Origin: Lobosporangium transversale
Lineage: Eukaryota > Mortierellomycota > Mortierellomycetes > Mortierellales > Mortierellaceae
Assembly: GCF_002105155.1 (NCBI RefSeq)
Contig: NW_019028990.1
Span: 822,839-886,838 of the forward strand
Direction: 5' to 3'
Length of the DNA: 64,000 nucleotides
Shown: positions 1 to 12,800 of the stretch, in pieces
Numbering within the stretch: position 1 is the first letter of the stretch
Layout of the letters: each line of letters starts with the position of its first letter
Program-made: the position numbers and the translations under genes
The notes under the pieces: model-generated
Database searches by the model: none
Seen by the model: only the letters and a program-made list of their open reading frames with translations
Told to the model about the DNA's origin: nothing

Positions 1-3000
1 CCCTCTTTCGTATTCTCCCGCTTTGAGTAAACTGAATACCTCCATGTAAAGTTCACCATTGTACTTGGCTCTAACGGCTCTCGCACTCCAAAGCCATGCT
101 TCGGGGATCCTGAGATCTTTCAATAAGAACGAATTCTTTTCACCCTCAAATTCCCATCGTTCAGTGTCAACGGACGGAACTAATGTTGCCATCCCTTTTG
201 AAGGAGCAGAGATAGATGACGAAGGAGAACACGAAAGCGTTGGGAGATCGACATGTCGTTCAAGAATCTGACGAATGACCAGCTCCCTTGATGAAGCCGT
301 CTCAAGATGAAGCGCAACAAAGACCGCCCATTCCCACAGGCCTAGATTCTCTAACTGGAAGATGAAGCTTTGGCATATTTGAGCATGAGACAGCTCTGAT
401 CGAAATTGGCTAGCATGGAGCGACTGACAAAGCACCATATAGAACAGCCAACTTTGACGGTAATCCAGGCAGACAGGACCCATCCCTAATGGATGGAGCA
501 CATCCTCCAAGGCCTTAGATGGATGTGTCAGCAGTGCAATCAGTTGAAACAAGAAATCAAAGTGTTCTGGCTCACTGTCCGTGTTCCGTTGGTACCATGG
601 TGTTGGCCTTGCTACAGATTTGCGCTGAGACATTGAGGCACTATAATGACTCAAAGCCTGCCCTAAGTCTGCACCAGGTGTATTACTGTGCCATAAATAC
701 AATCCAAATGCTCGCCGCCAGTCTAACCCGTCTGTCACAAATGATTGAGGCTCATCCTTGGGCGCAATATTAATATCCAGTGCACCACTCAAAAGCGCAT
801 ACGCCTTCATGTAGCTAGAAGATACCCCTCTGCCTTGATCAGCTTCTTGGTAGATCTTCATTTGGTTCTCTAGTCTCAACAAAGGCTGTGCTCCACGACC
901 TGATTGAGCGATGAGTGTAGCGAGACGCAGGTTTCGAGACTGCACCGCCGCCACACTAGCCTTTTGACGTTTGTTGCCCGCTAAGAGCACAAAGATGGCT
1001 TCCTGCTGTGCTAATGGTCCACCTTCGGCTTCAATACGCCTCAAGTCCGCTTCCAGAGACGACTTCGTCACGTATGAGAGCCAATTGCTGCATCTAGTCC
1101 TGCGACCAAGTGATTCATATGATTCACGCGCTAGGTCGTGCATCTCTTCCATGTTGGCTGGCGTTGGTTGAGGATCAAACAGAGATTGACCTAAGATCCA
1201 TGCGTACACTTCCTCGGAAGTCAAGTTATGCTGTAGCTCCTTGAAATGATTCATCAGCGTTGTAAATGATGTACCTTCGTTAATGGATGCCCTAGGTTCA
1301 CCATTCTCGTTCACAGTGATATTGGTGTTGTAAATTAGAGCCTGCATCGAAATAATGTGCCGCAATACTTCCTCATTTTCCGAACCCGCGACAACCCTGA
1401 CTTTAAGAAGTTGGATATTTGATAATGAATCCTGGCTGGGCTTTTTCTGTCTAATCTTTCCTCTTTTGTTTGAAAACCCGTTATAATAAGTATACATGAT
1501 TAAAAACTTTATTATTTATAGTAACTTTCATCCCTATACCTCAATAAACCACGAAAAAGCAAAATCTTACCCCTCCTTGACATCCTCGAAACCACAAAGA
1601 GTTCCATGGACCGCCAACATGCCATTCGGACCCCAGCCAACCTGGCAGGAACGTCCCATCATCAGGCCAGCATCTGCCAAGAGATTTCCCTTTCGTGTCA
1701 AGAGTGAATCTTCATAGAGTGATCGTGTAAACTTGCGTGGCGGTCGTCTCAAGGGAAATGCTTGGGCATCAAATCCTTGCAGAAAAGAAGACCGGGTCTG
1801 GTTTTCATCCGTGGCGGTTCCGCCGATTAATGATTGAGCAGTAATAAAATGGGCCGTTGAAACATTTATCCAATAGACGGTTCGACATATCCAAAAAGTA
1901 AAAATAGAAAATAAAAAAATAAAATAAATAATAAAAATAAAAATAAAAAGGGATAAATGGTGTCAGTTAAATGTTCACTTTATTCACGAGTCCACCAAAG
2001 TATAAATGGCAACGGGCAGTTTCTATTGCCCAAATTCATTGCTTTTCTCTTTTTCAATCTCATATCGCTTTCTCTTTTTCTTCACTCGCATCGACATCTG
2101 ATCTGCATCTCGTTATGTAGCCATCGCTGGCCATACCCTCTCCGATGAAAAACACACATCAAGCCAGGCTTACCTCGGCTCCCAAGCCCCCAGCGTGTTC
2201 TCCTATAACCTCAGAATGTTCGGCATTGTCAGAGGAGGTTGACCAAACACTGGCACGTTTAGAAAGTCGGCCCTGATGCGAAGATGGCTCTGTAAACAGT
2301 GAGGCCCGCATCATATTCATACGTTGGGGATCGCGATTCTTGGAGAGGCGAGTAGAATTATAGGTGTTGTCATTACGGGAACTTAACGCAGTAACATCGT
2401 GTTGTTTTGATTTCGACTTTAAGCCATCTTTACGTTGACTTGAGCTGGCCAATGTTGGAAATAAATGAGAACCATCACCTTCATTGAGTGTATTCATGTC
2501 CTTTTCATCGTCATCCCCCAAGCCGTATGTCGAAAAATGCTCTACTCGGAATGTCCAAGTGCCATCATCTGTGTTGAAATCAATGAACGTTGTCTCGGGT
2601 TGTCGCTTGAGACGCTTCAGGAAATGAGCGTATTGAGGGGATGATTTGTCAAACTTGATAGGCTCACGCGTGGTCTTATCCATAGGCCAGCATTGCTCAA
2701 GAGATATAAGGGCTGGGACATTCAAACCCTGGCCCCGCGGGGGTTTATTATGCTCGTCTGGATAAACAGTGCAGACCCTAGGCCGGAAAATGACAATATG
2801 CCCACAAATAGATGATAGCGAAGGGACAGTTGACAGATCGACAGGCTCCAAGAAGCTGACACTACCGCAACCAGGAAGTCCAACTTTGAAATCCTTGACA
2901 CTTTGAAGCTCTGAACGCGACATCTTGCGGAGATCTTCCAGAGAAGGCTCCATCCAGTATTCCCCTTCAAGTTTGCTTTCTGTCAAAGCGAAGGTGGAAG

Positions 3001-6000
3001 AGGAGGAAGGCTCATGTCGAGAAGTACCTGCTTGGGTCTGAGTAACGGGTTTACCGTTGGTAGGAGTAGACCTCTCAACATTAGACAGAGACTTTGAAAG
3101 AGAATCACTTGCTGCAGATTCCAAAGAAGGATTGAATGTGACGCCTGCCCTCTGCGACTGGTTAGTTTGGAGCAAGGGCTGGTCCGTTGCTGTGCCTCGA
3201 GGCTTCAAATCAAGTTTCTTAACACTACGACGCGGAACGTAGTCATCCGAAGAAAAGGCAGAATCATCGCTAAGCCCCTCAAGGAGCAAAAGGCTCTTTC
3301 TGCTAGCGGGTAAGTCGCCCCCAGCAACACTCGATGAGAATGTGGCGGTAGATGTTGGGTGAAGACGGATCTGAGTGTGACGAGGACTGAACCGGACTGG
3401 AGGAATTAATGCAGGGAGCTTCTGTGCTGGCTCTGATCGAGATAAAACAGCGGGCTGTGACTTCGCTGCTGGGGTAGTAGTATCTCTTTGGAACAATGGG
3501 TTGTCACCATAAATATTAGCATTCACAGAAGCTACCATTGCTGGCTGGGTAGAAGCAGTATTGGATGCCCCTCCTAAGAAACTGTTACCAAGGGTGCTAG
3601 CCCCAAATGGATTGCCTGTTGTTCCAGAACCAAAGAGCGAAAGTGCTTGCGTGGTACCAGTGGTTCCAAAGGCTGGAGTTGTTCCGAACCCTGTTGTCGA
3701 AGGTTGTGAAAAAAGCCCGCCAGTAGTTGCGGGTTTGCTCGTACCAAAAAGACTATTAGTAGCAGTTGAAGATCCAAAGGCTGGTGCAGCTGAAGCACTG
3801 GGGTTGCCGAAAAGGCTTGTCGATGTTGCTGATGCAGTAGGGAAGAGTGACGATCCGGCGGGGTTGCTGCCAAACAGCCCACCACCTGTGCCAGAGGCTG
3901 GAGTTGTGCCAAATCCACCGAAAGTTGGCGCAGCTGCAGTTGAGGTTGCAGTGTTTCCAAATAACGAAGAAGTAGCTGGCTTGGTGGCGCCAAAAGCGTT
4001 TGTAGTATTGCCAAGTCCAAAACCTAGTCCGCTAGATGCTGGTGCTGTCGATGTTTGAGTAGCGCCAAATGCTCCAAATGCAGATGGTGCAGAAGCGGCT
4101 GGTGCACCAAACGTGTTTGTCGTTCCAGAAGCAGGGTTGCCGAATAAACTGGGGGTACTTGAGGTAGCTCCAAAGGCGTTAGTCGTGTTCCCAAATCCTG
4201 AGGCAGGTTGACTGGTGGCTGTGGCACCGAATCCGAATCCTGAGGCAGGCTTAGCAGCTGTCGCAGCGCCAAATCCTCCAGCTGATCCAAATCCAGATGT
4301 GCCAGTAGTGGAGCCGAATCCTGATGAGGGTTGAGCACCGAACGCATTAGTAGTTCCACCAAAACCAGAAGATGGGGTGGTAGTTGCTGCTCCAAATCCG
4401 GCTATCATTGAGTTAGAAATGGGTAAAGGTTGGTTAATAGCTTGATAAATTAATAGATGGCTATACTAATATTTCTTCACAAGCCACTTGTGATAAATTG
4501 ACATACATGTTGCTGGAGCGGTTGATCCAAAAGCAGAAGTGGACCCAAACCCGCCTGTTGCGCCTGTTCCAAAGCCAGATGTTCCAGTTCCGAAGCCCCC
4601 CAGACCAGATGTCGTACTGGTGGTTCCAAATCCAGTTGAAGGCTGGGATCCAAATCCCCCTGTAGCAGGTTGCTGACCAAAACCAGGAGCAGCACTTCCA
4701 AAACCAGCTGCTTGGCCTGGAAATTTACGGCCTTGTTGGTAATCTTGCAAACGAAGCTCCTGTTAAGATTGGAAGTAACAGCGTGTATGATGGTTAGAAT
4801 ATAATCCATAGGCATAGAGAGCATAACATAAATGCTTCATTGGAGTAAAGTTTATCTATCTTTTACTTGCCTCAAAAGAGTATCCACGATATGCAGGCAT
4901 AGCAGTGATACTTTGATAATGACTATTTTGTCCCGTAGCTGGTTCCTTTTCCACGAAAGCTGAGAATGGAGGGTTGATGGTGCCATTACCGCCTGCTGGG
5001 TTCATGCCTCCCCCAAGCATGCCTCCACCACCAAAAGTGTTTGTTGCTAGGAATCAAAAAAAAAGTAAAGAACCCAAACGATCAGTCACTTAGCTCATCT
5101 AAATTTTTAAAACAGCTTAGCACTACCGTGAAGAAAAGAATAAAGCAGCTTTACCTCCTCCGAAACCAGAAGTTGTTGCTGCACCAAATCCTGGGGTAGA
5201 TTGAGTTCCGAACCCTGAAGTACCTGGTTTAGGCCCAAACCCAGAGGTAGATCCAAATCCACCTGTTGTTGAGGCTGCTAATGTCACAAATTTTTTTTTT
5301 TTAAAAAAAAATAAAATAAAATAAAATAAAATAAAATAAAATAAAAAGGTTAATGCACTGGTGTTTTAAACTATCACGATATTTGGATATTTTACTTTAT
5401 CGCTACATAAAATTTAACTCTTACATCCAAAGCCGCCAAATCCCCCGGCTGTAGTTGGATTGCTGGCACCTGAGTCAGAGTTAGGCATGACAGAATAAGT
5501 AAGTTTTGAGGAAAGGTAATCAAAAATAACTGGAGAATTAAAAAAAAAAAAAAAAAAAAAAAAAGAAATGAAAGGGAAATGAAAATACAACGAACCTCCA
5601 AATGTGCTACCGAAACCACTCTGTGGCTGCGCCTGCGCCTGAACACCGAAGCCTGTGGGAGTGCTACCAAAGCCGCCTACAAAAGATAAGGAAAAAAAGA
5701 GTGATTATCAGCGGTGATGTAAATCCCATGAAGGTCTACTTCGCAATTATATGCTTTTACTTATTTTTTTCTTCTTCATTTTATTTTATTTTAAAGAAAA
5801 AAAGACTTACCTCCACCGAATCCTGTGCTAGCTGGTGCTGCACCGAATGCATTAGTTGTTGCACCAGTACCGAATCCTGTGTTTTGTGTAGCTCCACCAA
5901 ACCCAGTGTTGGCAGCTGTTCCAAAACCAGATGCAGGAGCGCCGAATGAGCCTAGCAAGAGGACAAGAAAAAAAACGTGTTAAAAGAGTTCTCTAGATGT

Positions 6001-6187
6001 TTATGTCTGAGTGTTTAATCAGTTCATTTATAGTCATTTATAACACCGAATGGGAGTGATCAAGAATTTGTTTATTATTTAATCGGGACTTACTTGTAGA
6101 CCCAAACGCGTTTTGACCCGATCCAAAGCCTGTATTTTGCTGTTGCTGACCGCCAAAGCCAGTGCTGCCGAATCCAGAGTTATACAT
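1..6187 (-). CDS. NUP98-96: Nup98-Nup96 nucleoporin precursor (partial, C-terminus off the left edge)
   Basis: Structural nuclear pore precursor that cleaves itself into an FG-repeat Nup98 part and a Y-complex Nup96 part. Visible exons: 6187-6094, 5951-5811, 5676-5596, 5469-5425, 5277-5155, 5046-4871, 4759-4507, 4401-2174, about 1870-1572, and 1447 to the edge. The N-terminal half is packed with GFG/GLFG repeats, interrupted by a GLEBS-type Rae1/Gle2-binding segment (SYQSI-like HYQSITAMPAYRGYSFEEL across the 5046-4871 and 4759-4507 exons). The large exon ends with the autoproteolytic domain, including the cleavage motif HFS in EHFSTYGLGDD. The next exon holds GLMMGRSCQVGWGPNG, the conserved start of Nup96, and the last visible exon is a continuous 1.4-kb helical Nup96 frame (WLSYV, WSARAVRAKYNGE). 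One intron is GC-AG. The acceptor of the exon near 1870 is not obvious. Family assignment is secure; exact ends of that one exon are not. Confidence 0.9.
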
Positions 6188-6801
6188 GATGGATTTTCTG
6201 ACTGGCAGCTAATCCTACTGAATCTACTTTTGGAAGAGTATGTTTAATGTTTTTCTAGAGGAGTTATGAAGGAACAAAAATGTTGACAGTCCTGCCAGCA
6301 GTCTGAATAAGAGAAGGAATAGAATAGGAAAAAAAACACAAAATAGAACTAGTGATAATGGGAAGCTGGATTTTGCCGCCGGCGTCGAGCACACAAGAAG
6401 ATGTGAAGGATGCGCAGATGGCAGGAAGTAGAGAGGTGATGTAAAAATGAATGTGATTATTATGATTTATGAGCTTTTGTTGCGCGTTATCGCTTTCCTT
6501 TTATGTGTGGTTGCACTGCCAATGATGTTTGTGGCGCAGTGAATAGACTCACGTCATGTGATTCACATTTTTTCCCAAATCACTATTCTAATCTGCTGTG
6601 CCATGTCGGCACAGCAGATAATTTTTAATATCATCATGCATATTAATCAAAACATAGCCACACGTTATTGTTCCCAAGCATCTGCACATGAATGTAAATG
6701 TAAAGTCTTTTTTATTAATAAAGCAAAATGGCCAAGTAACAGTCTGGAATTTTTAACAAATTAATTACTGTGTCGTCTGTCTGGCTTGATGCCACGCTGT
6801 G
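6188..6801. promoter_or_regulatory. Intergenic: NUP98-96 promoter side and HIR3-like 3' side
   Basis: Non-coding stretch between the start codon of the nucleoporin gene and the stop of the HIR3-like gene, both on the minus strand. I see no convincing gene. It contains a perfect 12-bp hairpin at 6591-6619 listed separately. Confidence 0.5.
6591..6619. other. Perfect 12-bp inverted repeat with 5-nt loop
   Basis: ATCTGCTGTGCC is followed by atgtc and then its exact reverse complement. It lies about 180 bp past the HIR3-like stop codon and about 400 bp upstream of the nucleoporin start, so it could be a 3'-end RNA hairpin of HIR3 mRNA or a dyad protein-binding site for the nucleoporin promoter. 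The sequence does not decide between them. Confidence 0.7.
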
Positions 6802-9800
6802 CTAGTTCATGCTATCAGTGTCTAGGCGATTACCCTCTGTTTGAGCTGCATTGGCCTCCATTTTTTGCTTGCCATCATATTTACGCGCGTCACAATCTTT
6901 ACTTTGATCGTGGTCTTGTACATTGTCTTCTCCCTTGATTTCAAGCTCATTGTCGGCTCGCTCTTTTTCTTCATGAGGTTCTCCAGCTTGGTCATCACCT
7001 TGAGTTTGGACAGGTGAGACCTCTGACGCTGTGCCTACCTTCTCTTTCGTATCGCCGTTACTAGCGTTCAGCTCTTCGTTCACGGGCTGGTCCTCGCCCT
7101 TGGTATCCCTCGTACCTGTTCCTGTTGATGTTAATGTCTCATCCACTGCAGTTTGATTGTCTGGCCCTGCAAGCTTGTTTTGCAAACTTTGAGGAGCTTT
7201 GAGTGATGGTGGAGGCGCTTTACACATGGTTGTGGCCCTGGATGCCAATTCGGCAATACTGATTTTCTTTCGGCTCTTCCAATCTTCGAGATCAGGCTCC
7301 ATATCCATACTTGCGTTTGTATCATTATCTTTAGTGTGGATCGATGGTGTTGGCGATGATGGTATCTCCATACCACCTAGCAGAGCTGTTGTATCCAGAT
7401 GCGGGTTAGGCAAATTTGATTGGGAAGCAGCTACTCCATCGTCACCTATATCTTGGGCATGGCCAGCACTGGAATCTTTGATGTCATTATCCTCAATGAT
7501 AATCGCGGGAATAACGCTTGCCGAATCATTGAGAGCCATCTTCTCCATTTTTAGTTGGTCGCCTTCCTGATCATACTTTTCGTCTGCCTGTTGCGGTTGC
7601 TTTGTTGATACGGCATGATCTTTTTGCTGCTGTGGGCGATTCAGCTGGTTTTCTGGTATATCCTCAGAGGCATTCATGCCATTGTATTCTAAATGAGTTT
7701 CAACTGTTGTCGAAGCCGAAGTCATACTTACATCCTGCTCTGTGTTGCTGGATAGTTGCCGTACCAATTCCTTGGGATATAGTTCTGCTCCCCCGACTTC
7801 GATAAACAATTTGCTGTAACATACTGCCAACAATTGGCCCATCTCACCTTCTGGAGCCATTTTCTCGTTCAACTTCTTAAGCTCGCAAAGCCTCTGTAAG
7901 ACCACTAACCCAGGTAAATTTGTAGCACCTTGCTCAAACATCCTAGCTTCATAGATGGCTGCCTTTTCTCGAAATTCTGTTCTCGGAATCACCTCTGCCA
8001 CTGGAATTGCGGGAGGTGATCCCACAAGATCTGCAAGTACTGCGAGGTAAGAGTCATAAAGCAATTCCCAAACTTCTTTCAGATCTAATAGCAGGCCGGT
8101 AGCTCGGCGGATCTTGCGCGCAAGACTATTGAGGGTGTCAACATCTTGTGTCTCCTTGGCAAGGATAATAAGGAATTTTGTGTACTCGCCCACATATATG
8201 AAATGTTTGCCACTCCGCTCAAATTCAGGTTTCCATACAGAGCTGACTAGTGTTTTTTGATTGCTCTTAATCTGAAATAGGCTTAACATCTCTGCTTTGG
8301 CTCGCTCCGCATCATGGTAGATGTAATATAGAATACATGCTTGCTGGAAAGATGATTAAAGAAAATTCATGAATTTTAGCAATCAAGCACTTTTTTCATC
8401 ACGAAGACAAAGTGGTCAGTAGCAAAGAAAAAGATACATCGTGGAACTTACCCTAAATACAGGTCGGTGATGCCAATGCCGTTTATCGGCATGCCTAATT
8501 CTTGCTAAACCTTCACACAGCAATCGAAAGGCATCTCGCTTTTCTTTACCATGACTATCTTTCTTAATTAGTGAGTCGGATGCGGCAGCACCACGATCTT
8601 CCATATGAGGCTCTAGGAAATATGATTCGCCTTCTGCAGCATTCAGCTTTGAGCTCATCAGTGTTTTTGTCATTAAAGGCTTAACAACGGCTGGCTAAAC
8701 CAAGGTATTTGGTTAAAAGTAGAATAAGGATCTGTTAGTAACAAACGTAAATGCTTTCGGACAGATTAACCGCATTCTTATTAAAAGCATCGTTCATACA
8801 TTAATCATATCTTTAGCCAGGTATTTGGACAGTGTTGAAATGATTTTGTAAACCGCCTCAAAGATCCTCTCATGCCCAGGCTGCCCAGAACGATGAGGAA
8901 CTTTTTCCGCTGCCAGCTTGTACAATGCCAAGACTTGTGTTGGTCTCCCCTTCAATTTCTCAATGCATTTGCCAAGCATGAAAGGCGTCCGCCAGTTCTG
9001 GTCATTGAGCATCATCGAACGCTTAAAACAAAATGCGGCAAACTTATACACTTGCTCCTCACTGGGCGCTGGAATAGGCACCATTTTTGTACCACCAGTA
9101 TCAGAGAGTATCTCCAGCCCCCCACTTCGACGCATAGCCTCCATACGCATGGGGCGTGACAGGATGCCGTGGACTAGATTTCCAAAGTCGAACCAAAATA
9201 GTGCTTGGCGTTGATACCACTCATCATCAGCGTTAGAATTTGCTTCTGGCTTCTTTATAGCCCCCAAGTCACAGGTTTGGTACGATTCACAGTCCTCAGA
9301 GGCCGCCCGCTCCTTCTCATTATTGTCTTGACCGGCTTCATTCCAAAGCTCATTATTGTCAATTCTATGTTGGTGACGGTTCATTTCAGGAATCAAAGCT
9401 ATTTCATTGACGCTGTTCTTGGCTTTTACTCGAGATAACCTCTTCGGCGCCAACCGGACTGCCTGTGCAAAACATTGAAATGCTCTCTTTTGCAGGTCTG
9501 TAATCTTTAAAAAGTTGTTTTTGATGTCTGATGCGCTAAAGATCAAATTTTCATCCGCCAGGTACGCATAGCAACTCGCCAGCGAGTACCATGAGTCCCA
9601 AGATTCTGGATTTACATGAATATCCGTCCTGAACTGATCAATTGCGTGCTGTAGATCCTCGAGTGGCTTAAACTGATTATTCTTGGCCTTATTCCGAAAC
9701 TGAGCTAGAAAAATCTTGCCTTGGATTGCGTATATTCGCCTATAAACAGATGCCAGTTTGCTTGATGGTGGCTGTTGCATAGTGGGCAGCCGGCTCACCG

Positions 9801-12800
9801 AAGCGATTTGGATAGCCTCCGCGAAATTGATTTCTGACGCTAAGTAACCGTCAATTATCTGGCGATTCATCTCCAAAATGGCGTTGCTCTCGTATGGAGG
9901 AGCTCCCAGAGCCTCTTCAACCCGGTCTACTGCATCCTTCAAATCGCCTCTAACCTGTCCTCGCAGTACTCTATCTGATAATGATCGTTCCAAAAGTGGG
10001 AAGAACTCGATGGCGGCCGTCTGATCAAAGTCGATGATCGTTGAAGAGTGTTCGATAGGGTATTGGCCGTCGACACTGAGCGATATGCCGTAGAAGCAAT
10101 AGTAACACTGATTTTCTTCTTTTCGATAAAACGCTCCTTGCATGGGCGAAGAAACTTTGAGCGCTAACTTTATCAATTGATCTGATAAGATGAAGATATG
10201 ATTAAATGGCAAAGTATGTTAAAAGAAGCTAAAACCCCAAAGATACAATTTATATAATGATAACAATGTAATCGTCTCCACTGTGAACACAAGGAGAACA
10301 TACTATTATCAATTCCACAGATCCCGCGAACTCCTAGGTCGTCATGAATCAACGCAATAAGTTCCATGTATAACTCTTGTGATGGGCCAGCATACATGCG
10401 AAGAGGCGTAGACGAGTTTGTAGTCAAAGGTTGATGCAAAATACGCTCAGCTGTCTCATGATCCACATCAATATCCTTCATTAAGAGAGGCCGAATCTCT
10501 AAAGGTAGCCGCTTGGTATCGACCTTGCTTTTATCGCTCAACACCTGGCCATGGATACTATCGCCTGCTGATGTCTCTTGTACCCAGCCCGGAAGCAACA
10601 AAAGTAATACCACCCATACACGGATTAAAACGAGGTTGAATTGCTCGAGGTGTGGACGATGTTTCAGCAAGTCTGAATATGAAAGCTTTATATCATCATC
10701 CACTAATCGGTCTTGATGAAGTACGTTGACAAACCCTAGACGTGCTACTGCCAAGATGCAGCAGACAAGCCTTTGCAGCAGTCGGCTTTCGAGGGAGCCG
10801 AGCAGTATTGCAAGAGCAGTCGATTGAAGTGTCTCTCGCAGCAAATACAGAGTGTGAGCGACTTGGCCAAAAAGAAACCACACCTCAGTTGCCTCACTCT
10901 TATCTGTGATAGTGTTTACAAGAGTTTGCACCACGAGCACGAACATCTCTACTATGCAATGAAATTGAAGCTCACGATTTTCAAGCGCTTCACAAGACTA
11001 CCAAAAGAGAGTTGCGTAACGACATCGATATGTCAATAAACAGAGATGAAAGATGACAACTCACTCCGTATTATGTGAACAAACTTAACTGCTATCTCAC
11101 CTTGTAGAGCAACTCCATGAGTTCCAGCTTCTCTGGCAAAGAGCCCCCGATAAAATCTGTAATATCAGACTCTATATTCCTGTCACTTTCATCATTTGAG
11201 TGTGCTTGGTCCCAATTTTGGTCTCTATTCTTAAGGAAAATTGGACATAGTCTTGTCATCACTGCATTGTAGTCCTTCTCGTTAAATAATCGAGCAGCAT
11301 CCAGGACATATTGGTGAGCCTTAAGTCGCCTCAGTCGCTCGTGTATTTTATCGGCTTTGACTTCTGTGTCGTATTTACTGCAGAAAGTATGCCGATAAGA
11401 AACAAATAAAGGAAACAGTCAATCCCAAAATGACCCCGATAAAGTAAAACTTTCATTTTCTGTGTACGATCAGGATGTAAACACTTACCAATTGGGCAAC
11501 TGAATACTTAAACTTTCATCGTTCTTGAGTATCTGGACGCAGCCCTCGAAACATGCGATAGCCTGTGGTGCATTCCCAAGACACTGGGCATGCCTTCCCT
11601 GCATCCATTCGAACCGCATAAGGGCTGTGCGGAGCCATGGCTCTGTATTAAGAGTAATGACCATGTCTCGCTTTTTCAATGGAATATTTAAGCCAAGACT
11701 AACCAGGTACAGCCATCGCTGAAACTGCTTGTCAAGCTTGGCTACATGTTCCGCATCCACTTTCTTAGCTCCTTTACCCTTCTTTGAAACAGTCGTGAAT
11801 GGATGTAGAATGGTGTGTACTATTTCATCTAGATACATTTCACAAATTGCTAACTGAAGCTAAACAGAAAGCGCAATCAGATAGCTATCTTTTTTTATTA
11901 CTTTTTTTTGTCTCCAAAATTATAAATATTAAAAAAAGGCATCCTCTTTAATGCTTATCTTACCTCCAATACTATGCATCTATCAAGCTCTTCATTGGGC
12001 TCACTTGTTCGGCTCTCCTGGTTAAGATATTCGAGCAAATATTCCTCAATCATGCAGACAATGGTGTAGACAGTGGTCCGAAGTCCCGGAGGCCATCGTC
12101 TTTGCCAATTGCTATTTGTTCCGATGCATACTAATCCTGAGAGAACAAAAAGGACAAATTCACAAAGGTACTCCAACACTCCAGAGTTGTTTTCATTAGT
12201 CCTTAGGATAAAATCGATGAGAATAGCTTCATCCTCAAAGAAAGACGCCGTGGGAGGCTCAGTCTTTTCTAGATTAAATATGGCGAAGTGATTCGTCTTT
12301 TGTCTGCATAATTATCGGATTTGAAGGGACAATTGATACTGTGTCAGGGTTTGAACCATACAAACAGCAGACATAATAAGGAAGCTAAGTGCTGGAAAGG
12401 TACATTACTGTTGCACATGATCAATACTCGAGGCTTGTACCAGTGCGTTAGGACGCTCCAGATGCTTATTAAAAATGATCAACAGTCTTGATAATCCTGT
12501 TGGGAAAATATCTTCCGACTTCAGCGAATCATCTTCCTTGCCTGTAATATAGGCGTTCTCCATATCCATTCCAAATTTGGAAAGGACTAATCTGTACTTA
12601 GTTAGCATCTCCTGCTCCTCTTCTTCACGCTTTCTCTTGGTCTCCTCAAATTGTTCCAGCTTATCCCGTACACGCTTCGATGTTCTAGGTTAATAGGCTT
12701 AACAGTTAGCATGCCGGAGATCTAGAGGCCGTTGTCTGACTCAAATCTGTTCTATATATACTAACCTTAGTCCCGATCTCTCCTCGACTTCTCTTCGTTT

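Noticed and set aside
3561-4058. 165-codon plus-strand frame opposite the FG repeats
   Set aside because: Shadow of the repetitive GFG coding sequence on the minus strand; its Pro/Val periodicity follows from the repeats.
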